NCBI GenBank assembly: GCA_003153335.1
Contig: PLYG01000392.1
Span: 446 to 8,613 of the forward strand
Direction of reading: 5' to 3'
Length of the DNA: 8,168 nt
DNA from: Betaproteobacteria bacterium
GTDB taxonomy: Bacteria; Pseudomonadota; Gammaproteobacteria; Burkholderiales; Casimicrobiaceae
The notes below the pieces were generated by a model. That model had not been told where the DNA came from, ran no database searches, and saw only the letters and a program-made list of their open reading frames with translations. Positions within the stretch are counted from its first letter, which is position 1. Each line of letters begins with the position of its first letter. Of the stretch, positions 1 to 6,050 are shown piece by piece. Made by a program: the position numbers and the translations under genes.

Positions 1-757
1 TGCCGACGGCAGCGTCGCCCACCGAAAGCACCCGCTCGATTGGCCAGTCCGAGACGAGGCCACCGCTCGCCCGGGCGACTGCCCGCAGCGCAGTCTGCAG
101 GCCGACGCGATTATCGCTGCGGCGACGAATCTCAACGTCGGCCAGGAGGCAGAAGAGCGCACCGCCCCAATAGGTTCTGCCCCAAGTATGCGTGTGATCC
201 AGTCCACCATCGCCCGCTTGCGGCAGTCCGCGGGGCATCGCGCGTGCTTCGTCAGCCCACACCTCCGCCGCATTTCGATTGCCCGCCTGCGCACGAGCGA
301 CGCCTTCGACGTACACTGCCAGGCCTTCCGAGAGCCATATATGCTCGGAGCCAACATCCGGCAGCGCCAGATGCGTCATCTCGTGCACGAGCACCCAATC
401 ATTGAAGAGCTCGGTCTGCGTCACTTCGCGGCCGACTGTAAGGCGGATGAGCGCTCCATGCGCGCCGAAGGTCGTGCCATGGCGTACGCCGCCACCGCTC
501 GCGGATGACACGCGAATACGCAGCTCCGAGACGGGAAAACGCCCGTAATACGCCGCAACGATGCCGAGTGAGCGCTTGATCCAGGCGATGAGTGGCGCGG
601 TTCCGTTTGAGAAGTCGGAGTCGACGAATTCTACCGCGACGCGCACGCCGTCGATATCGAGAATCTGCGAGGTTGAGGCGAGGGCGGTTGAGGAAAATCC
701 TGCAAGCCACAAGCTCGCGGTGAACGCAATCGCAACGCGTACATGATTGCCGCACAT
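1..757 (-). CDS. Exported gluzincin-type zinc metallopeptidase (MA-like), C-terminus cut by window edge
   Basis: The minus frame is open from ATG at 757 to the window edge, giving 252 codons with no stop. Residues 1-27 look like a Sec signal peptide: a short basic start, a hydrophobic core (VAIAFTASLWLAGF) and a likely cleavage after ALA-27. HEMTH at 125-129 followed by WLSEGLAVY at 141-149 is the zinc-binding HExxH plus third-ligand glutamate (E144) seen in peptidase MA-like families. The later HTWGRTYWGGALFCLL (190-205) also fits that fold. The product should be a periplasmic or surface zinc hydrolase; its substrate cannot be told. The ATG has no clear Shine-Dalgarno, and an in-frame GTG at 772 would add five residues. 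A terminator just upstream (902-928) makes it a separate transcription unit from the next minus-strand gene. The family assignment rests on motifs only. Confidence 0.82.
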   Translation of the reverse strand, partial: MCGNHVRVAIAFTASLWLAGFSSTALASTSQILDIDGVRVAVEFVDSDFSNGTAPLIAWIKRSLGIVAAYYGRFPVSELRIRVSSASGGGVRHGTTFGAHGALIRLTVGREVTQTELFNDWVLVHEMTHLALPDVGSEHIWLSEGLAVYVEGVARAQAGNRNAAEVWADEARAMPRGLPQAGDGGLDHTHTWGRTYWGGALFCLLADVEIRRRSDNRVGLQTALRAVARASGGLVSDWPIERVLSVGDAAVG

Positions 758-901
758 GGAGGATTGACGCACATCTGCGATCGGAGTTCCAGAGACGGCG
801 GAATGACTAAAGCGTGGCCAGCGCCAACCGCGCGGCGCCGGAGCGAAAGATGATCAACGTACGATCACCCACTCGGCATCGCAAGGCGCGCCAACCGATG
901 C

Positions 902-928
902 AAAAAAAGGAAGGGCGCGCGCCCTTCC
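902..928 (-). terminator. Rho-independent terminator of the small minus-strand gene
   Basis: Positions 909-928 are a perfect 20-base palindrome with arms GGAAGGGCGC and GCGCCCTTCC. It is bordered at 902-908 by seven A on the plus strand, so the minus-strand RNA has a strong GC hairpin followed by seven U. It lies 21 bases past the stop codon of the 74-residue minus-strand gene (stop at 950-952). It therefore both supports that gene as real and isolates it from the metallopeptidase gene downstream. Because the arms form a self-complementary run with no fixed loop, the central bases must open to form the loop. Confidence 0.88.
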
Positions 929-949
929 AATACACAGAGGCTCGGGGGA

Positions 950-1174
950 CTAGCCACTATGCTCTCTTGGTTGGCGCTCCTCATCGCTTGGCGGCAGAAC
1001 GACTAGCCGGCCGTTGCAGGGATAAGCTCGCAGCTCAATATTGAGTCCAGAACCCTCGTGGTGCGGGAAGGCGACGCCGATTTTGGTCCAGCTTTTACCG
1101 GTCTTTCCGGATGGTGCTGTGTATTCCTCGACTGTGAAAACATTAAAAGGTATGGCAGGGTTTGGCGTTGACAT
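950..1174 (-). CDS. Small conserved hypothetical protein, 74 aa
   Basis: ATG at 1174 has GGAG at 1182-1185, seven bases upstream, and the stop is followed by a strong terminator, so this is a well-delimited short gene. The 74-residue product is soluble, with no signal or membrane segment. Its core WTKIGVAFPHHEGSGLN (29-45) followed by IELRAYPCNGRLVV (46-59) resembles a widespread family of small proteobacterial proteins with a 'W..IG.AFPH..G.G.N..L.A.P..GR.V' pattern, which I know only as hypothetical. The tail (60-74) is acidic and basic, probably disordered. It is divergent from the S1/P1 nuclease, and any promoter for both must lie in about 1186-1260. The same reading frame stays open upstream to 1465, but that part is antisense to the nuclease and has no ribosome binding site. 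The function is unknown. Confidence 0.8.
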   Translation of the reverse strand: MSTPNPAIPFNVFTVEEYTAPSGKTGKSWTKIGVAFPHHEGSGLNIELRAYPCNGRLVVLPPSDEERQPREHSG

Positions 1175-1181
1175 GACGGAT

Positions 1182-1185
1182 CTCC
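1182..1185 (-). promoter_or_regulatory. Ribosome binding site GGAG of the 74-aa gene
   Basis: GGAG on the minus strand sits seven bases before ATG 1174. It decides between this start and the longer open frame reaching 1465. On the plus strand the same bases lie inside the open extension upstream of the nuclease gene, which argues against that extension being translated. Confidence 0.7.
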
Positions 1186-1272
1186 AGATAAACGGGTTGC
1201 GAGCGGATGGCGCAGAGCGTAGCGTTCGCAAGCTGCTGCGGCGATGCATAAAAGGTGCGGAAAGGCGCAGAA

Positions 1273-1287
1273 ATGGAGCGCTCTTGA
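1273..1287 (+). other. Four-codon mini-ORF (MERS-stop) overlapping the nuclease start, or a frameshifted true start
   Basis: GGAAAGG (1259-1265) stands seven bases before ATG 1273, a better initiation site than anything else near the nuclease gene. Yet this frame stops after four codons at TGA 1285-1287, which overlaps TTG 1284 (TTGA), the first usable start in the nuclease frame. Either a mini-leader is translated and ribosomes restart at TTG, or one base is missing between 1276 and 1285. With one extra base the ATG would lead directly into the signal peptide with a basic n-region (M-E-R-S-L-S-W). Confidence 0.45.
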
Positions 1288-2243
1288 GTTGGCTAATCGG
1301 CTTCATCGGCCTTGCGCTGACAGTATCGACTGCCACGTTCGGCTGGGGCGCGCCGGGCCATGAGACCGTCGGAGCGATTGCCGACCAGCTCATTGCCGGA
1401 CGGCGCGCGGAAGCCGAGGTGCGCAAGCTCCTGAAGCCCGCTGAGACTCTTGAACGCGTATCCACTTGGGCTGACTGTGCGAGGGACGATTGCGGCCGCT
1501 TGACGGACGAGGAGCGGCAGTTCGTGCACAGGAATCCTCGCCAGGCGCATTACCACTTCACCGATGTTCCCTTTCAGGCGGCGGGGTATGCGGAGCGGGG
1601 CGTGGGCACGAGTGACGATGATATCGTTCACATCCTCAAGCAATGCATTCAAGTTCTGCAAGGCGTGCGCGGCCGCAGCGCGAACCCGCACAACTTCAGC
1701 CAGCGCGAAGCGCTGCTGTTACTCGTGCACCTTATCGGCGACGTTCATCAGCCGCTGCACGTCGGAGCGGCCTATCTGAGCGACAAAAATGCGTTCGTAG
1801 TACCTGCGTCGGCCGCGGCAGTCGACCATGCGAGGATCTTCAAGACCGACGGCGATAACGAATTGATCTTCGAGTCCCGGTCGTTACACAGTTTTTGGGA
1901 CAGCCGAGCGGTGAGCGATGCGATGCGGCGGGCGCAAGTGCACACGCCCGCGGAATTTGCGGCCGTGCTGATGCAGAGCGCGCCGAACATGCCCATTGTC
2001 ACCGGGGACGTTACGAAGTGGCCCGCCAAGTGGGCAACCGAGACGCTTGCGGTATCAAAAGAGGCACACGAGGGTCTGGCCGTTGAGCAGCGCGAGGAGC
2101 GCGGCACAAGGGGCGAGACCCATTTTATTTGGCGAGTCGCGGCACCTGTGGACTATGCCAAAACCGCTTCAGCGCTCGCGGCTACAGAGCTCACGCGCGC
2201 GGGGTATCGCTTGGCCGCAGTACTTGAGGCCGTCTGGCACTAA
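1284..2243 (+). CDS. Secreted S1/P1-type zinc-dependent nuclease
   Basis: A 319-residue protein when started at TTG 1284, which has GGAG five bases upstream (1275-1278). Residues 1-20 are a hydrophobic signal peptide, so W21 becomes the mature N-terminus, as the family requires. By alignment from memory with P1 nuclease, the three-zinc site is complete: W21 and H26 (WGAPGH), D64 (WADC), H91 (HYHFTD), H149 and D153 (LVHLIGD), H159 (HQPLH), H202 and D206 (LHSFWD). These enzymes cleave single-stranded DNA and RNA and often 3'-nucleotides, here probably in the periplasm or medium for phosphate or nucleotide scavenging. The length is normal for bacterial members. An open extension to 1041 exists but runs across the divergent small gene and is unlikely to be translated. 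The start is ambiguous: see the mini-ORF at 1273. Confidence 0.93.
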   Translation: MSWLIGFIGLALTVSTATFGWGAPGHETVGAIADQLIAGRRAEAEVRKLLKPAETLERVSTWADCARDDCGRLTDEERQFVHRNPRQAHYHFTDVPFQAAGYAERGVGTSDDDIVHILKQCIQVLQGVRGRSANPHNFSQREALLLLVHLIGDVHQPLHVGAAYLSDKNAFVVPASAAAVDHARIFKTDGDNELIFESRSLHSFWDSRAVSDAMRRAQVHTPAEFAAVLMQSAPNMPIVTGDVTKWPAKWATETLAVSKEAHEGLAVEQREERGTRGETHFIWRVAAPVDYAKTASALAATELTRAGYRLAAVLEAVWH

Positions 2244-2270
2244 AAACGCCTCAGCGCATGACAGCGAGGC
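2242..2270 (-). terminator. Possible weak terminator of the 192-aa gene
   Basis: On the minus strand GCCTC (2270-2266) can pair with GAGGC (2252-2248), extended by two more GC pairs past a one-base bulge. The transcript then runs into five U (2246-2242). The stem includes the stop codon region of the 192-residue gene, and the U-run lies in the stop codon of the convergent nuclease gene. The stem is short, so termination may be inefficient. Confidence 0.35.
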
Positions 2271-2829
2271 GAGCGAGATTGGCCTGAACGATATCGTCGC
2301 GCGCGGCGCGGCGCGTGTACCAGCGTTGCGCCGCATCGACGAGCAGCGTGCATACTTCCACGGCCTGCGCGGCGTCAGCGTCGCTTGTCTTGGGCTGGGA
2401 AGGACGGCACCCCGGAGACATTGGTCGCGCGAGGCGCCGCAGCCGCAATTGACGCAGTGCCGGAACGGGAACTGCGCGGGCGGCTTCCTGCTCGGAGCAG
2501 CCGGCGCGCTCACACCACATTTGGAAAAGCCGTTCACTGTCCAGACCTGATTGAGCAGTCATTGCAGCATCCGGACGCACCCACGTCGCGCACCAGGCCT
2601 TGAACTGCTCTCCTGAACTGTGCTGCCGAGCGTCACTCAAGGCAACTGCGATGTGGGGCAGGGCGAGCGCGTCGCTCAGTGCCGCGCCCCACAGCTGGTG
2701 GTGCAGCAGTTGTTCGATATCACTGAGATATGTATCGAACATCTTTGAGCTCAACGTGTGGAAATCCGGCCTGCGGCCGGTCGGCGCGGCCGCTTGCAGA
2801 TCGTGTTCCGGGATGTGGGGCGTGAACAT
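2251..2829 (-). CDS. Hypothetical protein, 192 aa, unrecognised
   Basis: ATG at 2829, with GAGG about ten bases upstream on the minus strand, opens a 192-residue frame ending seven bases from the convergent nuclease gene. I do not recognise the family. Residues 1-29 are polar and low in order; a second methionine at 30 starts the compact part (MFDTYLSDIEQLLHHQLWGAAL). It looks helical, with Trp/Cys-containing segments FKAWCATWV and FQMWCERAGC and an Arg-rich stretch (about 125-140, RQLRLRRLARP). No signal peptide or membrane helix is seen. Composition and amphipathic helices look like a real protein, unlike the opposite-strand frame. The true start could be M30. Its upstream side faces the long DnaA-box region, and it has no evident operon partner. 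Confidence 0.72.
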   Translation of the reverse strand: MFTPHIPEHDLQAAAPTGRRPDFHTLSSKMFDTYLSDIEQLLHHQLWGAALSDALALPHIAVALSDARQHSSGEQFKAWCATWVRPDAAMTAQSGLDSERLFQMWCERAGCSEQEAARAVPVPALRQLRLRRLARPMSPGCRPSQPKTSDADAAQAVEVCTLLVDAAQRWYTRRAARDDIVQANLARLAVMR

Positions 2830-2850
2830 GTTTCCGGTACCTCAAATGCC

Positions 2851-2864
2851 TGAGTGCGCGCTCA
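2851..2864. promoter_or_regulatory. Near-palindrome upstream of the 192-aa gene
   Basis: TGAGTGCGCGCTCA has TGAG/CTCA arms around a GC core, with only one mismatched pair over 14 bases. It lies 22-35 bases before the start codon of the minus-strand gene, where an operator would be expected. A chance occurrence in GC-rich DNA is quite possible. Confidence 0.22.
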
Positions 2865-3044
2865 ATGGAGCTTCGACGTTTGAATTCACCATATGTGTGC
2901 GTAACCGCCTGAGTTCCCAGCCGGCCTTTGGATGCGTCGGATTACCTATTCGGGGGACCACACCGGTAGAGGCGATATCTTCCTCTACTTCTTGTGGCTC
3001 GCGCTAGCTCGCGCAGATTTCCTGGACGCAGTCTAAGCCTAAGG

Positions 3045-3079
3045 TTATCCACAAAACCTGTGTATAACTCTGTGGACAA
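3045..3079. promoter_or_regulatory. Cluster of three DnaA-box-like 9-mers
   Basis: TTATCCACA at 3045-3053 (plus) is identical to the strongest E. coli DnaA box. TGTGTATAA at 3059-3067 is TTATACACA on the minus strand, also a full consensus match. TGTGGACAA at 3071-3079 is TTGTCCACA on the minus strand, one base from consensus. Three sites in 35 bases, in inverted then tandem order, are far more than expected in GC-rich DNA. Such clusters mark replication origins, dnaA promoters and DnaA-titrating or regulatory loci. No dnaA, dnaN, rpmH, gidA, parAB or rep gene is in the window, and no long AT-rich unwinding element is obvious beside the cluster. Its job here is therefore open. Confidence 0.7.
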
Positions 3080-3467
3080 TTTCCGCTGCCGTGGCGCGAT
3101 TCTCGAGCCGCGCGGAAAATTCGTCGAGTTGGTTAGTTTCTCGCCATTCTCTGAATGCTGCGATGCCTTGTCGCCGGGCGCTTAATGAAGGACTTGACAT
3201 CCGATCGCAATGCGGTGGCGGCAGAGACGGCGCACTGTCAAATTCCTGTGCGCTGTCCGCGCATGGCATTCCGCGAGGCGGACTTCATGTTGAGGCGCAA
3301 TTGTGCAACTGCGGTCGTAAAGCCGCATACAGGCAGACGCTTCGAAATCGGCGTGCGCAAGCCTGCCGCAGCCCGCGCGGTAAGTCGCTGCGGGCGGACA
3401 GCTTGCCCTGTTAGCACGCGTGGGCGACGATTGCGGGTTCGCCAACCACTTATGACCCGGGGATAAC

Positions 3468-3956
3468 TTGGAAGATCGTCCGATCGAGATGCAGTCCAGC
3501 GGACACCACCACAATCCTGGGCTTGCGACGATTGCGATTTACAAGTTCGCCAAAGCGACGCTCTCGATCCTGTCGGCGGTGGCGGCGTGGCGGCTGATGA
3601 ATCCGCACGTCGAGGCGGCGATGCATGCCTGGGCCGAGAGTCTGCCGGTGGGATTCTCGGAGCATATTCTGCGCGAGGCGCTTGCGCAGATCAGCGGCAT
3701 CCCGGCGTTTCGCTGGCGGCAGCTCGGGATTGTGTCACTCGCGTATGCATCGGTATTCACTGTGGAGGGAGTTGGGCTTTGGCGCGAGCGCCGCTGGGCG
3801 GAGTACCTGACGATCGTCACGTCATCCTTGCTGCTTCCCTTTGAGTGCATCGCCGTGCTGCATCACGCGACTCTGGTTCGCGCGGGCGTGTTGATCGCGA
3901 ACGCTGCAATCGTTGCCTATCTCATTGTCTGGACGCTGCGCCACCGAACGCCGTGA
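3468..3956 (+). CDS. DUF2127-type integral membrane protein
   Basis: A 162-residue protein from TTG 3468, with GGGGA five to nine bases upstream and an in-frame stop at 3453 that rules out an earlier start. ATG 3489 would shorten it by seven residues but has no ribosome binding site. Four hydrophobic helices are predicted by eye: about 20-41, 85-103, 113-131 and 137-157. The segment EGVGLWRERRWAEYLT (100-115) followed by LLLPFECI (121-128) is the hallmark of the DUF2127 family of small bacterial membrane proteins, whose function is not known. A His cluster (HHH, 13-15) precedes the first helix. The stop codon overlaps the start of the P450 gene (GTGA), so the two are almost certainly co-translated. 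A membrane partner or anchor for the P450 is only a guess from this coupling. Confidence 0.82.
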   Translation: MEDRPIEMQSSGHHHNPGLATIAIYKFAKATLSILSAVAAWRLMNPHVEAAMHAWAESLPVGFSEHILREALAQISGIPAFRWRQLGIVSLAYASVFTVEGVGLWRERRWAEYLTIVTSSLLLPFECIAVLHHATLVRAGVLIANAAIVAYLIVWTLRHRTP

Positions 3957-5296
3957 GCGCGCAGCATCATCCGCCCGGTCCGCGCCGCATGCACCGCTTC
4001 GCGTGCGGCTTGCTGATGCGCCATGCCCCCATGCAATTTCTGACAAGGATTGCGGTGCGCTACGGCGGCATCGCCCGCATCCCGCTCGGACGGGGATTTC
4101 TGTACCTCGTGTCGACACCGGATCTGATCAAGACCTTGTTGGTTGATCATCGCGCGTGCTTCATGAAGAACACGCGCTATGCCGTCCTGCAACGAGTACT
4201 CGGGCAGGGGCTGCTACTGAGTGAGGGCGACGTTTGGCGTCGTCAGCGCGTGGCGGCACAGCCTTCTTTCAAACCCGGCGCGCTCGAGCGCAACGTTCCC
4301 TGGATGAGCAGTATGGTCGCCGATCATCTGGACCGCTGGGCTGAGCGTGCGGCGCGCCGCGCAAGCATTGACCTATCGTCTGAATTGTCGCGCCTCGCCC
4401 AGTCCTTGAGCGGGCATCTGTTGTTCGGCTCGGTATTTTCCCGGTATGCCGACAGCGTGTTTGGCCTGATCGAGTCTTTGGAGAAATCCTGGCCCAAAGT
4501 GCCGCGCTTTTTGCGACCGGCGTCGCGCCAACGTCAGGCCGAGAAAGCCGCGCAGCTTGCACAAACCATGGACGCGTTCGATGCGAAATTCCTCGCCATG
4601 ATTGATGAGTCGCAGGGGAGCGAAGCGGCCTGCATGCTGACGACGCTGCGCGCGGACCGAGCACCGGGATGCGAACCCTATACGGATTCTCAGCTTTGCG
4701 ATCAGATGAAGACGCTGTTCTTCGCAGGCTACGAGACGACCGAGACGTCGATGATCTGGACGCAGTATCTTTTGGCACGTCACCCTGCGGTGAGCGCGCG
4801 GATGACGGAGGAGGTCGATCGGCTGCCCCCCGGTCGCACCCTGTCGGCCGATGACCTCGACGCACTGCCCTACATCGACCAGGTGTTCAAAGAGTCACTG
4901 CGTCTTTATTCCCCGATCCATTCGCTGTCACGCGTCGCTTTGGAGGAGTGCGAGCTCGGTGGCTACCGCATTCCAAAAGGCGCGACCGTCATGGTCTCAC
5001 TGTACGCGTCGCATCGATTGCCCCAGTACTGGCCTGAGCCGGAGCGCTTTGACCCGGAGCGGTTTTCCGCGGCGCAGAGTGCCGCACGGCATCGATTTGC
5101 GTACCTGCCATTTGCGGCGGGTCATCGCAACTGTATCGGCGCGCTGCTTGCCGTCTTTGAGGCGAAACTCATCATCGCGCAGATCGCGCGACGCTTTAGG
5201 CTGCGCTTGGTGACGCGTGCGCCGGTGAAGCCGCGTGCCGGCACGACGATGCACCCGTCGCGCGAGATTCACATGCGGATCGAGTCGCGGACGTAA
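3953..5296 (+). CDS. Cytochrome P450 monooxygenase
   Basis: GTG 3953 overlaps the preceding stop (GTGA), giving 447 residues, a normal bacterial P450 length. The N-terminus then carries the usual proline-rich HHPPGP. Landmarks in order: C-helix WRRQR (95-99), I-helix AGYETTE (258-264) for oxygen activation, K-helix ExxR (E314, R317), PERF region (PEPERFDPERF, 361-371), and heme loop FAAGHRNCIG (387-396) with C394 as axial thiolate. The pattern LPFAAGHRNCIG and the AGYETT helix place it with CYP4/CYP102/CYP110-like bacterial P450s, which often hydroxylate fatty acids or terpenoids; the actual substrate is unknown. No N-terminal membrane anchor or fused reductase is present. No ferredoxin or ferredoxin reductase is nearby. 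It converges on the flavin reductase gene with two bases between stops. The frame is open upstream to 3845 only by chance. Confidence 0.95.
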   Translation: MSAQHHPPGPRRMHRFACGLLMRHAPMQFLTRIAVRYGGIARIPLGRGFLYLVSTPDLIKTLLVDHRACFMKNTRYAVLQRVLGQGLLLSEGDVWRRQRVAAQPSFKPGALERNVPWMSSMVADHLDRWAERAARRASIDLSSELSRLAQSLSGHLLFGSVFSRYADSVFGLIESLEKSWPKVPRFLRPASRQRQAEKAAQLAQTMDAFDAKFLAMIDESQGSEAACMLTTLRADRAPGCEPYTDSQLCDQMKTLFFAGYETTETSMIWTQYLLARHPAVSARMTEEVDRLPPGRTLSADDLDALPYIDQVFKESLRLYSPIHSLSRVALEECELGGYRIPKGATVMVSLYASHRLPQYWPEPERFDPERFSAAQSAARHRFAYLPFAAGHRNCIGALLAVFEAKLIIAQIARRFRLRLVTRAPVKPRAGTTMHPSREIHMRIESRT

Positions 5297-5298
5297 GG

Positions 5299-5874
5299 CT
5301 AGGCCGACCCCGAAGCATGGACGTCGTTGCGGGCGATCCAGGCGGCGAAGGCCAGCATGAACTTCGTAAAGAATTCGTCCGTGCTATTGCGGGTAAGCGC
5401 GCCCTCGGTATCGAAGAGCTCGGCGGCGCCGCCGATATAAGCCTCGGGTTGCGGCATTATCGGCACGTTCAGAAACACCATGGACTGGCGCAGATGGTGA
5501 TTGGCTCCAAAGGCGCCGAGAGGGCCGGGCGAGACGCTCACGACCGCGCCCGGCTTACCGCCCCAGATGCTCTGCCCGTACGGGCGCGAGCCTACATCGA
5601 TCGCGTTCTTCAAGACGGCCGGGACGGAGCGATTGTATTCCGGGGTGACGAATAGCAGCGCGTCGGCCGATTTCATGCGCGCACGAAACGCGAGCCAGTT
5701 CTGCGGCGCATGTGCCTCGAGGTCCTCGTTGTAAAAAACGAGGTCGCCGATTTCCACAATGCGCAACTTGAGCGAGGCGGGCGCCACTTCGGACAGCGCT
5801 TTGGCGGTCTTTCTCGTGAAGGATTCCTTGCGCAGGCTGCCGACCAAGACGGCGACGTCATAGACTTTGTTCAT
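5299..5874 (-). CDS. NAD(P)H-dependent FMN reductase, ChrR/YieF-like flavodoxin fold
   Basis: ATG 5874 gives 191 residues, close to E. coli YieF/ChrR. The frame continues open to 5955, but the extension is Arg/Cys-rich and precedes the first beta-strand, so it is rejected. Motifs: GSLRKES (12-18), the FMN phosphate loop after strand one; TPEYNRSVPAVLKNAID (77-93), the family signature near the isoalloxazine; and SPGPLGAFGANHHLRQ (115-130). Relatives reduce FMN, quinones, chromate or azo compounds with two-electron transfer in the cytosol. The ribosome binding site before ATG 5874 is weak. It stands divergent from the Rieske gene (176 bases between starts) and convergent with the P450. It could supply reduced flavin or protect against quinones made by the neighbouring oxygenases, but the sequence does not show this. 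Confidence 0.92.
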   Translation of the reverse strand: MNKVYDVAVLVGSLRKESFTRKTAKALSEVAPASLKLRIVEIGDLVFYNEDLEAHAPQNWLAFRARMKSADALLFVTPEYNRSVPAVLKNAIDVGSRPYGQSIWGGKPGAVVSVSPGPLGAFGANHHLRQSMVFLNVPIMPQPEAYIGGAAELFDTEGALTRNSTDEFFTKFMLAFAAWIARNDVHASGSA

Positions 5875-5986
5875 CGGTCTATTGTCGCACGAACTTTGGT
5901 TCACATCGCGGCGCGCGCAGCACTGCATGCGTCGCTGCCGTGCTTGAGGCGGCACCTTCGTAATTCACCGCCAACTGAGCGGGCGT

Positions 5987-6015
5987 TTGACGGTCCCTCA
6001 GTCTTGTTATACGAT
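5987..6015 (+). promoter_or_regulatory. Sigma-70-type promoter for the Rieske-FAD oxidoreductase unit
   Basis: TTGACG (5987-5992), a spacer of exactly 17 bases, and TACGAT (6010-6015) match the -35/-10 consensus at five and four of six positions. Transcription would start near 6022, leaving a leader of about 29 bases before ATG 6051. No competing promoter is visible in the 176-base gap. Confidence 0.6.
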
Positions 6016-6026
6016 CGTTCAGTAAG
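6003..6026. promoter_or_regulatory. Dyad operator-like site over the -10 and start site
   Basis: A perfect 8-base palindrome ACGATCGT (6011-6018) is extended by symmetric CTT (6003-6005) and AAG (6024-6026), with one further symmetric T/A pair between. The 24-base dyad covers the -10 box and the predicted transcription start, the usual place for a repressor site. The size and GATCG core recall TetR-family operators, but no regulator gene lies in the window, so the family is only a suggestion. Confidence 0.45.
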
Positions 6027-6040
6027 CATGATTCATCATC

Positions 6041-6044
6041 GAGG
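6041..6044 (+). promoter_or_regulatory. Ribosome binding site GAGG of the Rieske oxygenase gene
   Basis: GAGG lies six bases before ATG 6051 and only three before the in-frame GTG 6048, so the ATG is the better start. Confidence 0.6.
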
Positions 6045-6050
6045 CATGTG

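Larger units (their letters stand above)
2830..3467. other. 638-base region without a credible gene
   Basis: Open frames here (3155-3466 plus; 3045-3269 and 3182-3514 minus) have Arg/Cys/Pro-rich translations, no convincing ribosome binding site and no recognisable motif. The region contains the DnaA-box cluster at 3045-3079, a near-palindrome at 2851-2864, and a lone TTGACA (3195-3200) with no matching -10 seventeen bases on. It must carry the promoters of the 192-residue gene (leftward) and of the DUF2127-P450 pair (rightward), neither of which I can place with confidence. Confidence 0.6.

Noticed and set aside
399..755. 118-residue minus-strand frame at the metallopeptidase
   Set aside because: Shadow in another frame of the metallopeptidase gene; Arg-rich translation with no motif.
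851..867. TGATC-N7-GATCA inverted repeat upstream of the metallopeptidase gene
   Set aside because: Arms of only five bases with an unpaired centre, about 94 bases from the start codon; expected by chance.
1041..1283. Open extension upstream of the S1/P1 nuclease
   Set aside because: It crosses the well-supported divergent 74-aa gene and its ribosome binding site, is not protein-like, and would bury the signal peptide behind 81 residues.
1996..2550. 184-residue plus-strand frame past the nuclease stop
   Set aside because: The first part overlaps the nuclease in another frame and the rest is antisense to the 192-aa gene; no start signal or motif.
3195..3200. TTGACA as a -35 element for the DUF2127-P450 pair
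   Set aside because: No -10-like hexamer at 16-18 bases, and it lies about 270 bases before the gene.
3045..3269. 74-residue minus-strand frame ending in the DnaA-box cluster
   Set aside because: Parts look mildly protein-like, but there is no ribosome binding site and no family. Its stop codon lies inside the first DnaA box.
3155..3466. 103-residue plus-strand frame before the DUF2127 gene
   Set aside because: Cys/Arg-rich composition, no ribosome binding site, no recognisable motif; likely a chance open frame.
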